Assembly (NCBI GenBank): GCA_012517145.1
Contig: JAAYVM010000185.1
Location: 1 to 32,434 of the forward strand
Direction of reading: 5' to 3'
Origin: Acholeplasmataceae bacterium
Lineage (GTDB): Bacteria > Bacillota > Negativicutes > Acidaminococcales > Acidaminococcaceae
DNA length: 32,434 nt
Shown: positions 6,931 to 16,375 of the stretch, in pieces
Position numbering within the stretch: position 1 is the stretch's first letter
Layout: the number at the start of each line of letters is the position of its first letter
Made by a program: the position numbers and the translations under genes
Notes under the pieces: generated by a model
The model's input: only the letters and a program-made list of their open reading frames with translations
Database searches by the model: none
Told to the model about the DNA's origin: nothing

Positions 6931-7296
6931 ATGATTATCCAGGAATCTGGCGAAAATTACCTTGAAACCATCCTTTTGCTGCAAAAACGAAAAGGCTATG
7001 TCCGTTCCATAGACGTTGCTGCTGAACTCAATTTTTCGAAAGCCAGTATCAGCCGTGCTATGTCCATTTTAAGGCGTGAAGATTACATTTTAATGGAAGC
7101 CGATGGCAATATAGTACTGACAGAACGTGGCATGGCAAAAGCGCAGAGCGTTCTGGAAAGACATCTTGTTATAACTGTCTTTCTGCAAAAAATTCTTGGT
7201 GTTCCCTATGAAATAGCGGATAGAGACGCTTGCCGCATTGAGCATATTATTAGCCCTGAAACTTTTGAGAGTATTAAAGCATTGGTGAATAAATGA
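6931..7296 (+). CDS. DtxR/MntR-family metal-dependent transcriptional regulator
   Basis: 121 residues. The N-terminal winged helix (about 3-70, ESGENYLETILLL then VAAELNFSKASISRAMSILRRE) and the dimerisation/metal domain (about 75-121) match the two-domain MntR layout without the C-terminal SH3 domain. The metal-site helix reads DACRIEHIIS, which carries the Cys-x-x-Glu-His set of the primary Fe site of DtxR rather than the Glu seen at that place in MntR; the early MntR aspartate is Asn here. Iron sensing is therefore more likely than manganese. ATG at 6931 has GGGGG seven bases upstream; an in-frame ATG at 6889 has no SD. It is divergent from feoAAB, its likely target. It ends about 20 residues short of typical MntR. 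Confidence 0.85.
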   Translation: MIIQESGENYLETILLLQKRKGYVRSIDVAAELNFSKASISRAMSILRREDYILMEADGNIVLTERGMAKAQSVLERHLVITVFLQKILGVPYEIADRDACRIEHIISPETFESIKALVNK

Positions 7297-7395
7297 TTTT
7301 AGCCAATATACTTGCAATACCCATCGAAATTTTGAGTGCGATAGGTAGATTAACTGTGCCAGCTCCTGACATGCATATTGTTTGAAAAATTATTT

Positions 7396-7433
7396 AAGCC
7401 AACTTGTTTTGAAGAACAAGTTGGCTTTTGTTT
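7396..7433 (+). terminator. Rho-independent terminator
   Basis: 13-bp stem (AAGCCAACTTGTT / AACAAGTTGGCTT, 6-nt loop) followed by TTTTGTTT, about 100 bp after the DtxR-family gene and before the pyc promoter. Confidence 0.85.
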
Positions 7434-7490
7434 ACACTTATTATATTTTTTCATTCATTTCATGAATTTTGTATACTTGTTATCCTACCC

Positions 7491-7519
7491 TTGTAAACCA
7501 TGTGTAGATTTTATACAAT
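7491..7519 (+). promoter_or_regulatory. pyc promoter
   Basis: TTGTAA, 17-bp spacer, TACAAT, about 25 bp before a perfect SD (AGGAGG) and the pyruvate carboxylase start. No biotin-repressor-like palindrome was seen nearby. Confidence 0.7.
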
Positions 7520-7549
7520 ATATTAAGTTAGGCCATAGGAGGTATAACA

Positions 7550-10500
7550 ATGAAAAAAATTAAAACTGTTTTGGTTGCCAACCGTGGCGAGATTGCCATT
7601 CGCATATTCCGTGCCTGCAACGAACTTGGCATTCGCACAGTAGCAATCTATTCAAAAGAAGATATGCTCTCACTGCACCGTAACAAAGCTGATGAGGCTT
7701 ATTTGGTCGGTGCCGGCAAAGGTCCTGTTGAAGCCTACCTGGACATTGAAGACATTATGAGAATTGCCCGCGAGCATGAAGTCGATGCCATTCATCCTGG
7801 TTATGGGTTCCTTTCGGAAAACAGTCAATTGGCTAAACGCTGCGCAGAAGAAGGCCTGATTTTCATCGGCCCTGATCTTGAACATCTGGTTATGTTCGGT
7901 GATAAAATAAACGCGCGCAAACAAGCTGAGCTGGCTGGCATTCCTATGATTCCCGGCAGCAATGGTACTGTTAACAGCTTGGACGAAGTAAAAACTTTTG
8001 TTGAAAAATATGGCTATCCAATAATGATCAAAGCTGTCAACGGCGGCGGCGGCCGCGGCATGCGTATGGTCAGCAATTATGCTGAACTTGAGGATTCTTA
8101 CACTCGTGCAAAGTCAGAAGCCCTGAAGGCCTTCGGCAGCGATGAAATTTATCTGGAAAAATATCTGCAAAATCCAAAACATATAGAAGTTCAGATTATT
8201 GGTGACACACAGGGCAACATAGTACATCTGTACGAAAGAGATTGTTCGGTTCAAAGACGCCATCAGAAACTGGTCGAAATTGCTCCTGCTTTTTCACTTG
8301 ATCCAGCCTTCCGCAAAGAAATTTGCGATGCGGCAGTCAAATTAATGAAAAATGTCAAATATGTCAGCGCAGGTACCGTCGAATTCCTTGCCACCCCTGA
8401 CAACAAATTTTATTTCATAGAAGTTAATCCTCGTATCCAGGTTGAACATACTGTTACCGAAATGATTACCGGTATCGATATCGTGCAGACGCAAATCAAG
8501 ATTGCCGAAGGCTATTCTATCCACAGTGAAGAAATCGGCATTCCGGAACAAGATAAGATTTATTGCCATGGTCATTCTATCCAATGCCGTATTACAACCG
8601 AAGATCCTGCCAACAACTTCATGCCGGATACCGGTAAGTTGATCGCCTATCGTTCCGGCGGCGGCTTTGGCATTCGTCTTGACGGCGGCAACGCTTTTAC
8701 CGGTTCTGTTATTACTCCTTATTATGACTCCCTGCTGGTTAAAGCAACCACCTGGGGCTTAACACACAAAATCGTTATCTCCAAAATGCTGCGTTGTCTG
8801 AAGGAATTCCGCATTCGCGGCGTCAAAACCAATATCCAGTTTCTGGAAAACGTATTGACTCATCCGCAGTTCATCGAAGGTTCTTACGATACCAATTTCG
8901 TTGATGATAACACTGATTTATTCATCTTCCAGAAGCCACTTGACCGCGGCACCAAGCTTCTGGCTTATATTGCCGAAACGACTGTCAACGGCTACGCAAA
9001 TGTCGGCGTTCAGCCTAAACCTGATTTTGGTCCTCTAAATATGCCAAAATATGTCAAAGGTGAAATGCCAAGCGGCACCAAACAAATATTGGACAGCAAA
9101 GGCCCTGAAGGACTGGCTAAGTGGCTGCAAGCTCAAAAAGAAGTACTCTTCACAGACACGACCTTCCGTGACGCTCATCAATCACTCTTTGCCACCCGTC
9201 TTCGCACAGCTGATATGCTGAGGGTAATCGAGCCAACAGCGGCTAAACTGCCTAACCTGTTCTCCTTTGAATGCTGGGGCGGTGCAACTTTTGACGTTGC
9301 CTACAGATTCCTCTATGAAAGTCCTTGGGATCGTCTCGTACAGTTCCGTGAAAAAGTTCCTAACATCCTCTTCCAGATGCTGCTTCGCGGTGCCAATGCA
9401 GTTGGTTACACCAGCTATCCTGATAATGTAGTTAAAGAATTCATCCGTCTGGCTGCCGAGAACGGCATAGATGTTTTCCGTATCTTTGACAGCTTGAACA
9501 GCCTCGACAATATGCTTTTATCCATCGAGACCGTCCGCAGCTGCAATAAAGTTGCTGAAGCGGCTCTCTGCTACACCGGTGATATCCTGGATCCAAGCCG
9601 TGACAAATATAATTTGAATTACTATGTCACCATGGCCAAAGAACTCGAAAAAGCGGGTGCTAATATCATTGCCATTAAAGACATGGCCGGTCTCTTGAAA
9701 CCGGAAGCAGCCTACCAGTTGGTTTCCGCATTGAAAGACTCTGTCGACCTGCCAATTCATCTGCATACGCACGAAGGCTCCGGCAACGCTATTTATACCT
9801 GCGGCAGAGCCATTGATGCTGGAGTCGACATCGTTGATACCGCGCTCTCGTCCATGTCCAGCGGCACTTCACAACCGAGCGGCAACAGCCTTTACTATGC
9901 GCTTACCGGCAATCCGCGTCAACCTAAACTCGATATAGATGCCATGAATGAGCTTTCCCGTTATTGGGAAACCGTCCGTCCGTACTACAAAGCCGCAGAC
10001 CAAACCGAATTGTTCCCTAATCCGGAAGTCTACGTGCATGAAATGCCAGGCGGTCAATACACTAACCTGAAGCAACAATCTGCTGCACTCGGTCTTTTGG
10101 AACGTTGGGAAGAAATTAAAGCCATGTATCATACCGTCAGCATGATGTTCGGCGACCTCATAAAAGTAACACCTTCTTCTAAAATTGTTGGTGACATGGC
10201 ACTCTTCATGGTACAAAACAACCTCACTGAAGAAGATATTTATGAAAAAGGCGACACCTTGAGCTTCCCAAATTCTGTAATCGAGTTCTTTGAAGGCAAA
10301 ATCGGTGTACCTTACCAAAACTTCCCGGAAACTCTTCAAAAAATCATCTTGAAGGGTAAGACTCCTGTGTTAGGACGTCCTGGCGATACTTTGGCTCCAG
10401 TCGATTTCCGCAAAGTCAAAGACGAACTAGAAGCTATGGGTGCTCCAACTACGGATGAAGCTGTGAGTTCCTATTGCCTATATCCTAAAGTATTTACTGA

Positions 10501-11005
10501 CTGGGTCAGATTCATCGACCAGTACGGGGATGTTTCAGTCCTCGATACGCCGACCTTCTTCTTCGGGTTAACTCCTGGTGAAGAAGTAAACGTCGAGATT
10601 GAGCCAGGTAAAATCCTGGTAATCCGCCTTGTCCACATTGGTGCTGCCAATGAGGATGGCATACGTACTGTCAGCTTTGAATTGAACGGCTTGCCACGTG
10701 AAATAGATTTGAAAGACAAAAACGTCAAAGCAACCGGTATCTCTCGCAAAAAAGCTGACAAGAGCAACCCAGGCGAAATTGCCGCAACACTTTCCGGCTC
10801 TGTTGTCAAGGTTTTCGTGGAGAAAGGTCAGCGCGTCGCCAAGGGTGACGCACTCGTCGTAACCGAAGCCATGAAAATGGAAACTACGATTGTTTCTCCG
10901 CTCAGCGGCATTGTGGCCCAGGTCCATGTCGGCCCTGCCAGCAGGATTGAAAGCGGCGACTGCCTGCTTGAAATTGACATCAATTCTCAGGTTGCAATGA
11001 AGTAA
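7550..11005 (+). CDS. pyc: Pyruvate carboxylase, single-chain
   Basis: 1151 residues, full length for the single-chain enzyme that makes oxaloacetate from pyruvate, ATP and bicarbonate in the cytoplasm. The biotin carboxylase part is at about 1-460, with HPGYGFLSEN (82-91) and the ATP-grasp glycine loop GGGGRGMRMV (165-174). The carboxyltransferase part begins at FTDTTFRDAHQS (534-545), with AIKDMAG carrying the metal-bound lysine and HLHTHEGSGN carrying the metal-bound histidines; the usual HTHDTSG reads HTHEGSG here. The C-terminal biotin carrier domain has EAMKMET, with the biotinylated Lys at 1109. ATG follows AGGAGG at ideal spacing. It is monocistronic, with its own promoter and a strong terminator. 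It likely feeds the reductive C4 branch (malate, succinate, propionate) or gluconeogenesis; that is inference. Confidence 0.97.
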   Translation: MKKIKTVLVANRGEIAIRIFRACNELGIRTVAIYSKEDMLSLHRNKADEAYLVGAGKGPVEAYLDIEDIMRIAREHEVDAIHPGYGFLSENSQLAKRCAEEGLIFIGPDLEHLVMFGDKINARKQAELAGIPMIPGSNGTVNSLDEVKTFVEKYGYPIMIKAVNGGGGRGMRMVSNYAELEDSYTRAKSEALKAFGSDEIYLEKYLQNPKHIEVQIIGDTQGNIVHLYERDCSVQRRHQKLVEIAPAFSLDPAFRKEICDAAVKLMKNVKYVSAGTVEFLATPDNKFYFIEVNPRIQVEHTVTEMITGIDIVQTQIKIAEGYSIHSEEIGIPEQDKIYCHGHSIQCRITTEDPANNFMPDTGKLIAYRSGGGFGIRLDGGNAFTGSVITPYYDSLLVKATTWGLTHKIVISKMLRCLKEFRIRGVKTNIQFLENVLTHPQFIEGSYDTNFVDDNTDLFIFQKPLDRGTKLLAYIAETTVNGYANVGVQPKPDFGPLNMPKYVKGEMPSGTKQILDSKGPEGLAKWLQAQKEVLFTDTTFRDAHQSLFATRLRTADMLRVIEPTAAKLPNLFSFECWGGATFDVAYRFLYESPWDRLVQFREKVPNILFQMLLRGANAVGYTSYPDNVVKEFIRLAAENGIDVFRIFDSLNSLDNMLLSIETVRSCNKVAEAALCYTGDILDPSRDKYNLNYYVTMAKELEKAGANIIAIKDMAGLLKPEAAYQLVSALKDSVDLPIHLHTHEGSGNAIYTCGRAIDAGVDIVDTALSSMSSGTSQPSGNSLYYALTGNPRQPKLDIDAMNELSRYWETVRPYYKAADQTELFPNPEVYVHEMPGGQYTNLKQQSAALGLLERWEEIKAMYHTVSMMFGDLIKVTPSSKIVGDMALFMVQNNLTEEDIYEKGDTLSFPNSVIEFFEGKIGVPYQNFPETLQKIILKGKTPVLGRPGDTLAPVDFRKVKDELEAMGAPTTDEAVSSYCLYPKVFTDWVRFIDQYGDVSVLDTPTFFFGLTPGEEVNVEIEPGKILVIRLVHIGAANEDGIRTVSFELNGLPREIDLKDKNVKATGISRKKADKSNPGEIAATLSGSVVKVFVEKGQRVAKGDALVVTEAMKMETTIVSPLSGIVAQVHVGPASRIESGDCLLEIDINSQVAMK

Positions 11006-11026
11006 TCGGTACAAGCATCAGAAGTT

Positions 11027-11068
11027 AAAAGGTCCGTCATGCTATTTTTAGCATGACGGACCTTTTTT
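11027..11068 (+). terminator. Rho-independent terminator of pyc
   Basis: 18-bp perfect stem (AAAAGGTCCGTCATGCTA and its complement) with a TTTT loop and T-run, 20 bp after the pyc stop codon. Confidence 0.92.
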
Positions 11069-11147
11069 AATAGTGTTGTTAGCAGTCTAAAACCAGTTGC
11101 AGAAGCTTTTGCCACAAAGATTTCACCGCTAGAATTCTTGCCATTTA

Positions 11148-11156
11148 TGTTATAAT
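11148..11156 (+). promoter_or_regulatory. Extended -10 promoter
   Basis: TGT-TATAAT, an extended -10 with perfect TATAAT. No good -35 lies at the right distance. The predicted start is about 25 nt before the ATG of the following gene. Confidence 0.5.
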
Positions 11157-11188
11157 AGTTAAGCAAACCACTTTGGAAAGGATTTACC

Positions 11189-12772
11189 ATGAAAACAAAG
11201 ACTCGTCCCTGGCAAAGGGATAACAGCATATTTCAATACATAAAAAAACATATAGATGAGGATGGCTTCTTCACAGGCGATAACCTGCCGCGCGGGGAGT
11301 ACTCCTTTATTAATCCGTCAATCGGCCTTGAGTTAGGTGCCGGTGATGCTTTTGTCATCATGTCGACAGATGAAGATGACAAAAAAATTATGGAGGTCGT
11401 TTACAAAGCAATTAAGGATTATCTCCAACTGCCTAATGAAAAAAAACGTGATAATCTCTATCAGTTAGTTGCCTTTACTCAATGTGTGTCCTACTGTGAA
11501 AGTCTTGCGGTCAAACTTGAGAGCGAAGAAAATTTGTCAGATAATTTTATGGAGCTTGCTCTGGAATGGCTTTATGAAGCGCCCAGCCGTGAGGCAGTAA
11601 AATTCGCTATTGTCCTCTGCGGTCTTTTTGGCATTGATGAGCTCGCCAAAAGCGACCATACTGACCTCAAAGATGATCTCCGCACTCTTGCCCGCTGCGA
11701 CGAATTTACTTATTTCGTAATTTTCGCCTTCCATCTCAGCAATATTGAAGAAGAACTGGATTTGTGGGATATTATCCAGACCACCTATGGTTGGGGCCGT
11801 GTGCACGCAATGGAAGCCGCCGAATATGATACTTTGGAAAAAAGGGACTGGCTGCTCAGACATGGCAGCGAAATCGATGTGCATTATCCGGCAATTGCCT
11901 TGCGTTGCATCAAAGATGGCAATATGCTGTCTGCATTACAAAAAAGTGAAATCGACGAAGAATTATATCAGGGCACTCTGCATTCTTTGAACAACTATAT
12001 GGAATACCTGCTCGATCTTGATGCAGAAAACGATAACCTTGCTGATCTTGCTATGATCAATACCTACGGTCTACTGAAAGAAATCCTACGGCATGCAGAA
12101 AAATATGCTGACTCCATAGAAAACCTCGTAGGCATTATTAACCTCTCCAACAATCTCCAGCGTCTCGCAGATGAAGGCCGTTGGGAAACTCTGGATGCCA
12201 ATAAATGTCACCTTTTGATCAGCATGGCAGAAAAAATAATCTACAGCAAAGATTGGCTGCCGGAAATTAAGAATAAACTCATTAATTCCGACGACAGCAT
12301 AAATTTCCTCGCTGCAGACTTCGCTTATGCCCTGAACATTGATATCTGGGATACGCTAGCCGAATTATTGTATAAAGACCCAATGGCTACCAAGTTGTAT
12401 GAATATCTCTTGGCAACAGATAATGATGAACGTTATGAAAAAATTCTTAACTTTGCCCGCCAGCATCTTGATATTTATAAAGAAGACGAACATGCCCTGC
12501 CGCCAATTATTAAGGCCTTAGAAATAAGACCAGGCACAGGCGAAGACCTGCTCATACTAGCCTTGACTTCCCTCTATGACTGGCCGCGTTCCTGCGCTCT
12601 CGATGTTCTTGACGCCTGGGGCACCGAGTATCTGTCACCGGAAATCAAAGCAGCGTTGTTGAAGGCGCTTGACATGGCTCAGCATACTTTGCTTACTTTA
12701 CGCATCAAATCTTTGCTGGACAATAAAGTTTTCGATCTCGAAGGTGCCGTCAAGATAATGGCTTTGGAGTAA
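11189..12772 (+). CDS. Uncharacterised helical-repeat protein
   Basis: 527 residues, acidic, cytoplasmic (no signal peptide or membrane helix). It opens with KTRPWQRDNSIFQYIKKHID, then a short strand-rich piece (YSFINPSIGLELGAGDAFVIMS), and the rest is predicted to be almost all alpha helix in repeated pairs, such as LYQLVAFTQCVSYCESLAVKL and LEKRDWLLRHGSEIDVHYPA, named only by parts; this suggests a HEAT/ARM-like solenoid. I do not recognise a catalytic motif. I have a vague memory of legacy 'limonene hydroxylase' labels on similar Firmicute proteins, but nothing here supports that chemistry. ATG at 11189 follows AAAGGA. Its 3' end overlaps the convergent phoR gene by 23 bp, and no terminator is visible there. 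Confidence 0.8.
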   Translation: MKTKTRPWQRDNSIFQYIKKHIDEDGFFTGDNLPRGEYSFINPSIGLELGAGDAFVIMSTDEDDKKIMEVVYKAIKDYLQLPNEKKRDNLYQLVAFTQCVSYCESLAVKLESEENLSDNFMELALEWLYEAPSREAVKFAIVLCGLFGIDELAKSDHTDLKDDLRTLARCDEFTYFVIFAFHLSNIEEELDLWDIIQTTYGWGRVHAMEAAEYDTLEKRDWLLRHGSEIDVHYPAIALRCIKDGNMLSALQKSEIDEELYQGTLHSLNNYMEYLLDLDAENDNLADLAMINTYGLLKEILRHAEKYADSIENLVGIINLSNNLQRLADEGRWETLDANKCHLLISMAEKIIYSKDWLPEIKNKLINSDDSINFLAADFAYALNIDIWDTLAELLYKDPMATKLYEYLLATDNDERYEKILNFARQHLDIYKEDEHALPPIIKALEIRPGTGEDLLILALTSLYDWPRSCALDVLDAWGTEYLSPEIKAALLKALDMAQHTLLTLRIKSLLDNKVFDLEGAVKIMALE

Positions 12773-14492
12773 CATCGCTGCCCAGGTCGCGCGGTACAGT
12801 AAAGATGAAGGCTACCCCTTCGCCAGGCTTACTGCTCACTGAAATTTCGCCGCCGAACATTTCGACAATAAACTTCACAATTGATAATCCAAGGCCCGTA
12901 CCGCCTACCTGGCGCGTGCGGGCTTTATCTATGCGATAAAATCTGTCAAATATCCTTGAAGCTTCCTGCGCGGTTATTCCTTCACCCGTATTATGCACGG
13001 TAAAGATGGCAAATTTATCATTATGATCATATTTAATACTGATATCACCATTTCCAGGCGTATATTTAAGCGCATTTTCCAGTAAATTAACCAGTATTTG
13101 TTTCAGCCAATCTTTATTGGCCATGATTTTCCCAGGTTCTTTTTCATAGAGGACCTCAAGCTTCAGTTTACGCTCTTGTGCTCTCGGCAAGAATTCCTCC
13201 AGAAGCTCGCCCAAAATATCTGCCGGTGCAAAACTTGCAACAGTTATACTTTTTCTATATTCTTCGGAGTCAAAACGCGCCAGCTGCAGCAGGTCACGAA
13301 GCAAAGCCTGCATACGTTCACTTTCCTGCAAAATGATATTCAGGAATTTTTTACGCATTTCCGCGTCCATTGACGTTTCTTCCGTCAATAAGGTTTCAGC
13401 AAATCCTTTTATCGTCGTAAGCGGAGTTGCAAGTTCGTGCGAAGCATTGGACACAAATTCAGCTTGTTTCTCATAAACTGCCTGCAAAGCGGTGATATCA
13501 TGAAAAACAAAAATTACATTACTTGGCGTATCACTGTAGGCCGCCCTGAGAGGCGCAGCAAAAACCTGAAAAGATCTCTTCCCATGTGCCGAATTAACCG
13601 TAATATTCTTATTCACCGGCAAGCCGGTCTTTAAACAAGTTGTCAGCAATTCTTCAAGTGCAACATTGTTCACAACCTGCATATAATGCTGACCTTTGTC
13701 GAATTGGCCAAACTGATGTCTGAACTGATCATTGCAGTCACTGATAAGCCCGTCCTTATTAATAGTAACGACGGAATTATCAGTGTTTTTCATTATTAAT
13801 TCCAATTTTTTCTTTTCCCGGTAAATTTCATCCATTTTTTCTGCTAAACTGTCTGCCATAGTATTTAAGGCATGTGATAAAACAGCAAATTCGCCTGCAA
13901 CATTTCGCTGCAGACGTATGGATAAATCACCTTGGGACATTTTGGCCGCCGTCTCGGCTATTTCTTCAAGGGGCTGAGCAATCCTTCTGGCGAGATACCG
14001 GGCAAGCGCCGTCACTAAAAGCATCACCAGCAGCAAAGCAGCCAAAATGGCTGTACGCATTTTGGTATATTCTGCTGTAACGCTCCGCATGGAAAAAGGT
14101 GCATGCAAGACAAGACGATCTTGTCCAATGGCTTTTGCTATGTACAAGGTCCTTTCCTGATTTGCAGTGTCAACACGAATGGCAGTGCTCTGGCCATCTA
14201 TATATGCCCTTACTGCTTCATTGAAATCAGCATCAATCGCGTCAACAATTTCCAGTTTAAGTTTCAACTCTGCTGCAACCTTAGCCGTTTCCGCTTCCAT
14301 CTGCTCTCTTGTCGGATTTTTAGGCAATCTCTCCGTGAGCAGTTTAGCGGCAAAATCCATTTGCGCTATGCAGTTTTCTTTAAAAACCTGCGTACTGTAA
14401 TCCTGAAAAATGCTTAAAACATATGCGCCAATTGCTAAAAACCCGCATAAAAATAAGCCTTGCAGGAGCAGGATAACACGCTTGCGTACCAT
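12750..14492 (-). CDS. phoR: Phosphate-regulon sensor histidine kinase PhoR
   Basis: 580-residue membrane sensor kinase. Domains: TM1 (about 5-27), an extracytoplasmic region (28-145), TM2 (about 146-165), HAMP (166-218), PAS (about 228-340), DHp with the H-box SNASHELATPL (phosphorylated His352), and an ATPase domain with N-box NLLENALKYT, G1 HNTGEGI, F-box RIFDRFYRID and G2 GGTGLGLSIVK. The usual Arg of SHELRTPL is Ala, and the G1 Asp is Asn; both occur in working kinases. It is last in the pst cluster, 55 bp after pstA, and its ATG follows AGCGGGGAAA. It should phosphorylate the PhoB-type regulator encoded at the other end of the cluster. In known systems PhoU and the Pst transporter signal to this kinase. 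Confidence 0.93.
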   Translation of the reverse strand: MVRKRVILLLQGLFLCGFLAIGAYVLSIFQDYSTQVFKENCIAQMDFAAKLLTERLPKNPTREQMEAETAKVAAELKLKLEIVDAIDADFNEAVRAYIDGQSTAIRVDTANQERTLYIAKAIGQDRLVLHAPFSMRSVTAEYTKMRTAILAALLLVMLLVTALARYLARRIAQPLEEIAETAAKMSQGDLSIRLQRNVAGEFAVLSHALNTMADSLAEKMDEIYREKKKLELIMKNTDNSVVTINKDGLISDCNDQFRHQFGQFDKGQHYMQVVNNVALEELLTTCLKTGLPVNKNITVNSAHGKRSFQVFAAPLRAAYSDTPSNVIFVFHDITALQAVYEKQAEFVSNASHELATPLTTIKGFAETLLTEETSMDAEMRKKFLNIILQESERMQALLRDLLQLARFDSEEYRKSITVASFAPADILGELLEEFLPRAQERKLKLEVLYEKEPGKIMANKDWLKQILVNLLENALKYTPGNGDISIKYDHNDKFAIFTVHNTGEGITAQEASRIFDRFYRIDKARTRQVGGTGLGLSIVKFIVEMFGGEISVSSKPGEGVAFIFTVPRDLGSDVTPKPLS

Positions 14493-14547
14493 AGTTTTCC
14501 CCGCTTTTCGTATGTGCCGCCCGTGGCAGCATCATATCTACAAATAA

Positions 14548-15390
14548 TCAGGCTGACTTTAGTTTTCTTTGTGCAAAAATAAAGATTAAGTTGATAAACA
14601 AAACCACAAGTATCAGCAGCGCTCCGATACCATTGGCAATTGCAACACGGTCAGGAACAAGTCCGATACCCATTACATACCAAAGATGGACTGCCAAAGT
14701 TTCGCCGCCGGCGAAAACATCAAAATCCGCCATGTGCCTGGAAACCGTGGTTCCCGCTGTAAATATCAAAATAGCACTTTCGCCAATCGCTCTGCCGCTG
14801 GCCAGCATGATACCTGTAATTATACCACCCATTGCTTCCGGCAACACTACTTTACGTATGGTCTGCCACTTTGTAGCACCCAAAGCAATGCTGGCCTCCC
14901 TGTAAGTCTGAGGTACAGTCTGCAGCGCTTCTTCCGTTACCCTTACGAGAAGAGGCAGATTAAGCAGTGATAGGGAGAGCGCACCACCCAAAATACTGAA
15001 ACCCATACCCAGAAAGTCAACAAAAACAATCATGCCAAAAAGTCCTAACACTATCGAAGGAACTGTCGCCAAGCTTTCCGTGCTTAAGCGAATAAATCTG
15101 GTCAGAGCCGTATCTTTAGCATATTCTGACAGATAGATGGCCGCACCAATAGCAATGAAAACAGAGAAAGCCATAGATAGAAACAAAATGTAGATCGTAT
15201 TAAACAGCTGCGGCCCAACACCACCGCCAGCTTCCATATCACTCGGCATACCAAAAATAAATTTTGGGGTCAATACAGGCAAGCCTTTATAGAGCATGTA
15301 GCCAAGGAAAGCGGCCAGTATCGCGATTAAGAGAAATCCTATGAACCACAAACAAACTTTTGCTATTTTGTCCTGTGTTTTTGCATTCAT
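14548..15390 (-). CDS. pstA: Phosphate ABC transporter permease PstA
   Basis: 280 residues, six membrane helices, with the ABC-contact motif EASIALGATKWQTIRKVVLP and then GRAIGESA. It pairs with PstC to form the phosphate channel. Its ATG overlaps the pstC stop by four bases (ATGA), so the two are translationally coupled. The final RKLKSA is a short basic tail. Length and motifs are standard. Confidence 0.96.
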   Translation of the reverse strand: MNAKTQDKIAKVCLWFIGFLLIAILAAFLGYMLYKGLPVLTPKFIFGMPSDMEAGGGVGPQLFNTIYILFLSMAFSVFIAIGAAIYLSEYAKDTALTRFIRLSTESLATVPSIVLGLFGMIVFVDFLGMGFSILGGALSLSLLNLPLLVRVTEEALQTVPQTYREASIALGATKWQTIRKVVLPEAMGGIITGIMLASGRAIGESAILIFTAGTTVSRHMADFDVFAGGETLAVHLWYVMGIGLVPDRVAIANGIGALLILVVLFINLIFIFAQRKLKSA

Positions 15391-16271
15391 GCTTCCACCG
15401 CCTTTTTCGCACTTATTTTGCGTACGACAAGAATCATAATAAGTGAAATTAAAAGCAATACCAAGGCCATCAGAAACAGCGCATTGCCCCAGGTCGAGCC
15501 GAAAGGAGTGTTGCCCATTTCCACGACGATTTCACTCGGCAGGGTGCTGGTCGGTGAAAACAATGAATCAGCGAGACGCGGCGTATTGCCGATAACCATC
15601 TGTACTGCCATCGTTTCACCAATGGCGCGTGCCATACCTAAGATAATTGCAGTCACAATTCCAGGTTTGGCGGCAGGCAGTACAATATGCCAGATTGTCT
15701 GCCAGTAAGTGGCTCCCAAAGCAACTGAGCCCTCTTCCAACATTTTCGGAACAGACAGCAAAGCATCTGTTGAAATACTGATTACCGTCGGCAGAATCAT
15801 GATGGACAGAATGAAAGAAGCGGTTAAAATACCAAAACCGACCGGCACACCGAAGTATTCCCGCACCGCCGGTACCACAACAGTCAAGCCAATGAAACCA
15901 TAAACAACCGATGGAATAGCCATATACAGGTTTACAGCAGGCTTCATAATTTCACATACCCATTTTGGTGCCAATTTTGCCATGAAAACTGCGCCCATTA
16001 CACCAATCGGCCCTCCGACCAAAATAGCCAGAAAAGTCACAAGTAAACTGCCGAAAATGAAGCTGAACGCTCCGTATTGTCCGTTATCAGGGTTCCACTT
16101 TGTAGAAAAGAAAAATTCGAACGGACTAACATCTGTGAATGTCTGCAGGCCTTGCTGCCCCATGAAGACAATAAGGGCAATGATTACTACCGTCAGAAAA
16201 GCCGCGCTGCAGAGCAAAATGTTTTTAGCCAGTTTTTCATTGCGAAGCCTGTCAAGGTCATATTTTTTCAT
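15387..16271 (-). CDS. pstC: Phosphate ABC transporter permease PstC
   Basis: 294 residues with six membrane helices and a cytoplasmic N-terminus (MKKYDLDRLRNEKLAKN). Contact motif EGSVALGATYWQTIWHIVLP and ARAIGETMAVQMVIGNTP are typical of PstC. The ATG at 16271 follows GGGAGATAATT. It lies 104 bp after pstS, beyond a terminator-like hairpin, and overlaps pstA. Confidence 0.96.
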   Translation of the reverse strand: MKKYDLDRLRNEKLAKNILLCSAAFLTVVIIALIVFMGQQGLQTFTDVSPFEFFFSTKWNPDNGQYGAFSFIFGSLLVTFLAILVGGPIGVMGAVFMAKLAPKWVCEIMKPAVNLYMAIPSVVYGFIGLTVVVPAVREYFGVPVGFGILTASFILSIMILPTVISISTDALLSVPKMLEEGSVALGATYWQTIWHIVLPAAKPGIVTAIILGMARAIGETMAVQMVIGNTPRLADSLFSPTSTLPSEIVVEMGNTPFGSTWGNALFLMALVLLLISLIMILVVRKISAKKAVEA

Positions 16272-16288
16272 AATTATCTCCCATTAGT

Positions 16289-16322
16289 AAAAAACCAGGT
16301 CCATTAATGTACCTGGTTTTTT
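16289..16322 (-). terminator. Intercistronic terminator-like hairpin between pstS and pstC
   Basis: Stem AAAAAACCAGGT / ACCTGGTTTTTT around a 10-nt loop, with a uridine run on the minus strand. Partial termination here would give more binding protein than permease, as is usual for pst operons. The effect is inferred. Confidence 0.7.
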
Positions 16323-16375
16323 AATTAAACTCACTTACAAGTATTGGCGTAGCTAATATTTAAAAGAAGTTAGTA

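Noticed and set aside
9869-10339. Open frame of 156 codons inside pyc, minus strand
   Set aside because: Shadow of a fully conserved carboxyltransferase region.
11189-12772. Limonene hydroxylase label for the helical protein
   Set aside because: No haem, flavin or non-haem iron oxygenase motif is visible; the recalled label looks like a carried-over database error.
12750-12772. Frameshift or misplaced stop at the phoR/helical-protein overlap
   Set aside because: Both proteins end naturally past their last domains; a 23-bp tail-to-tail overlap needs no error.
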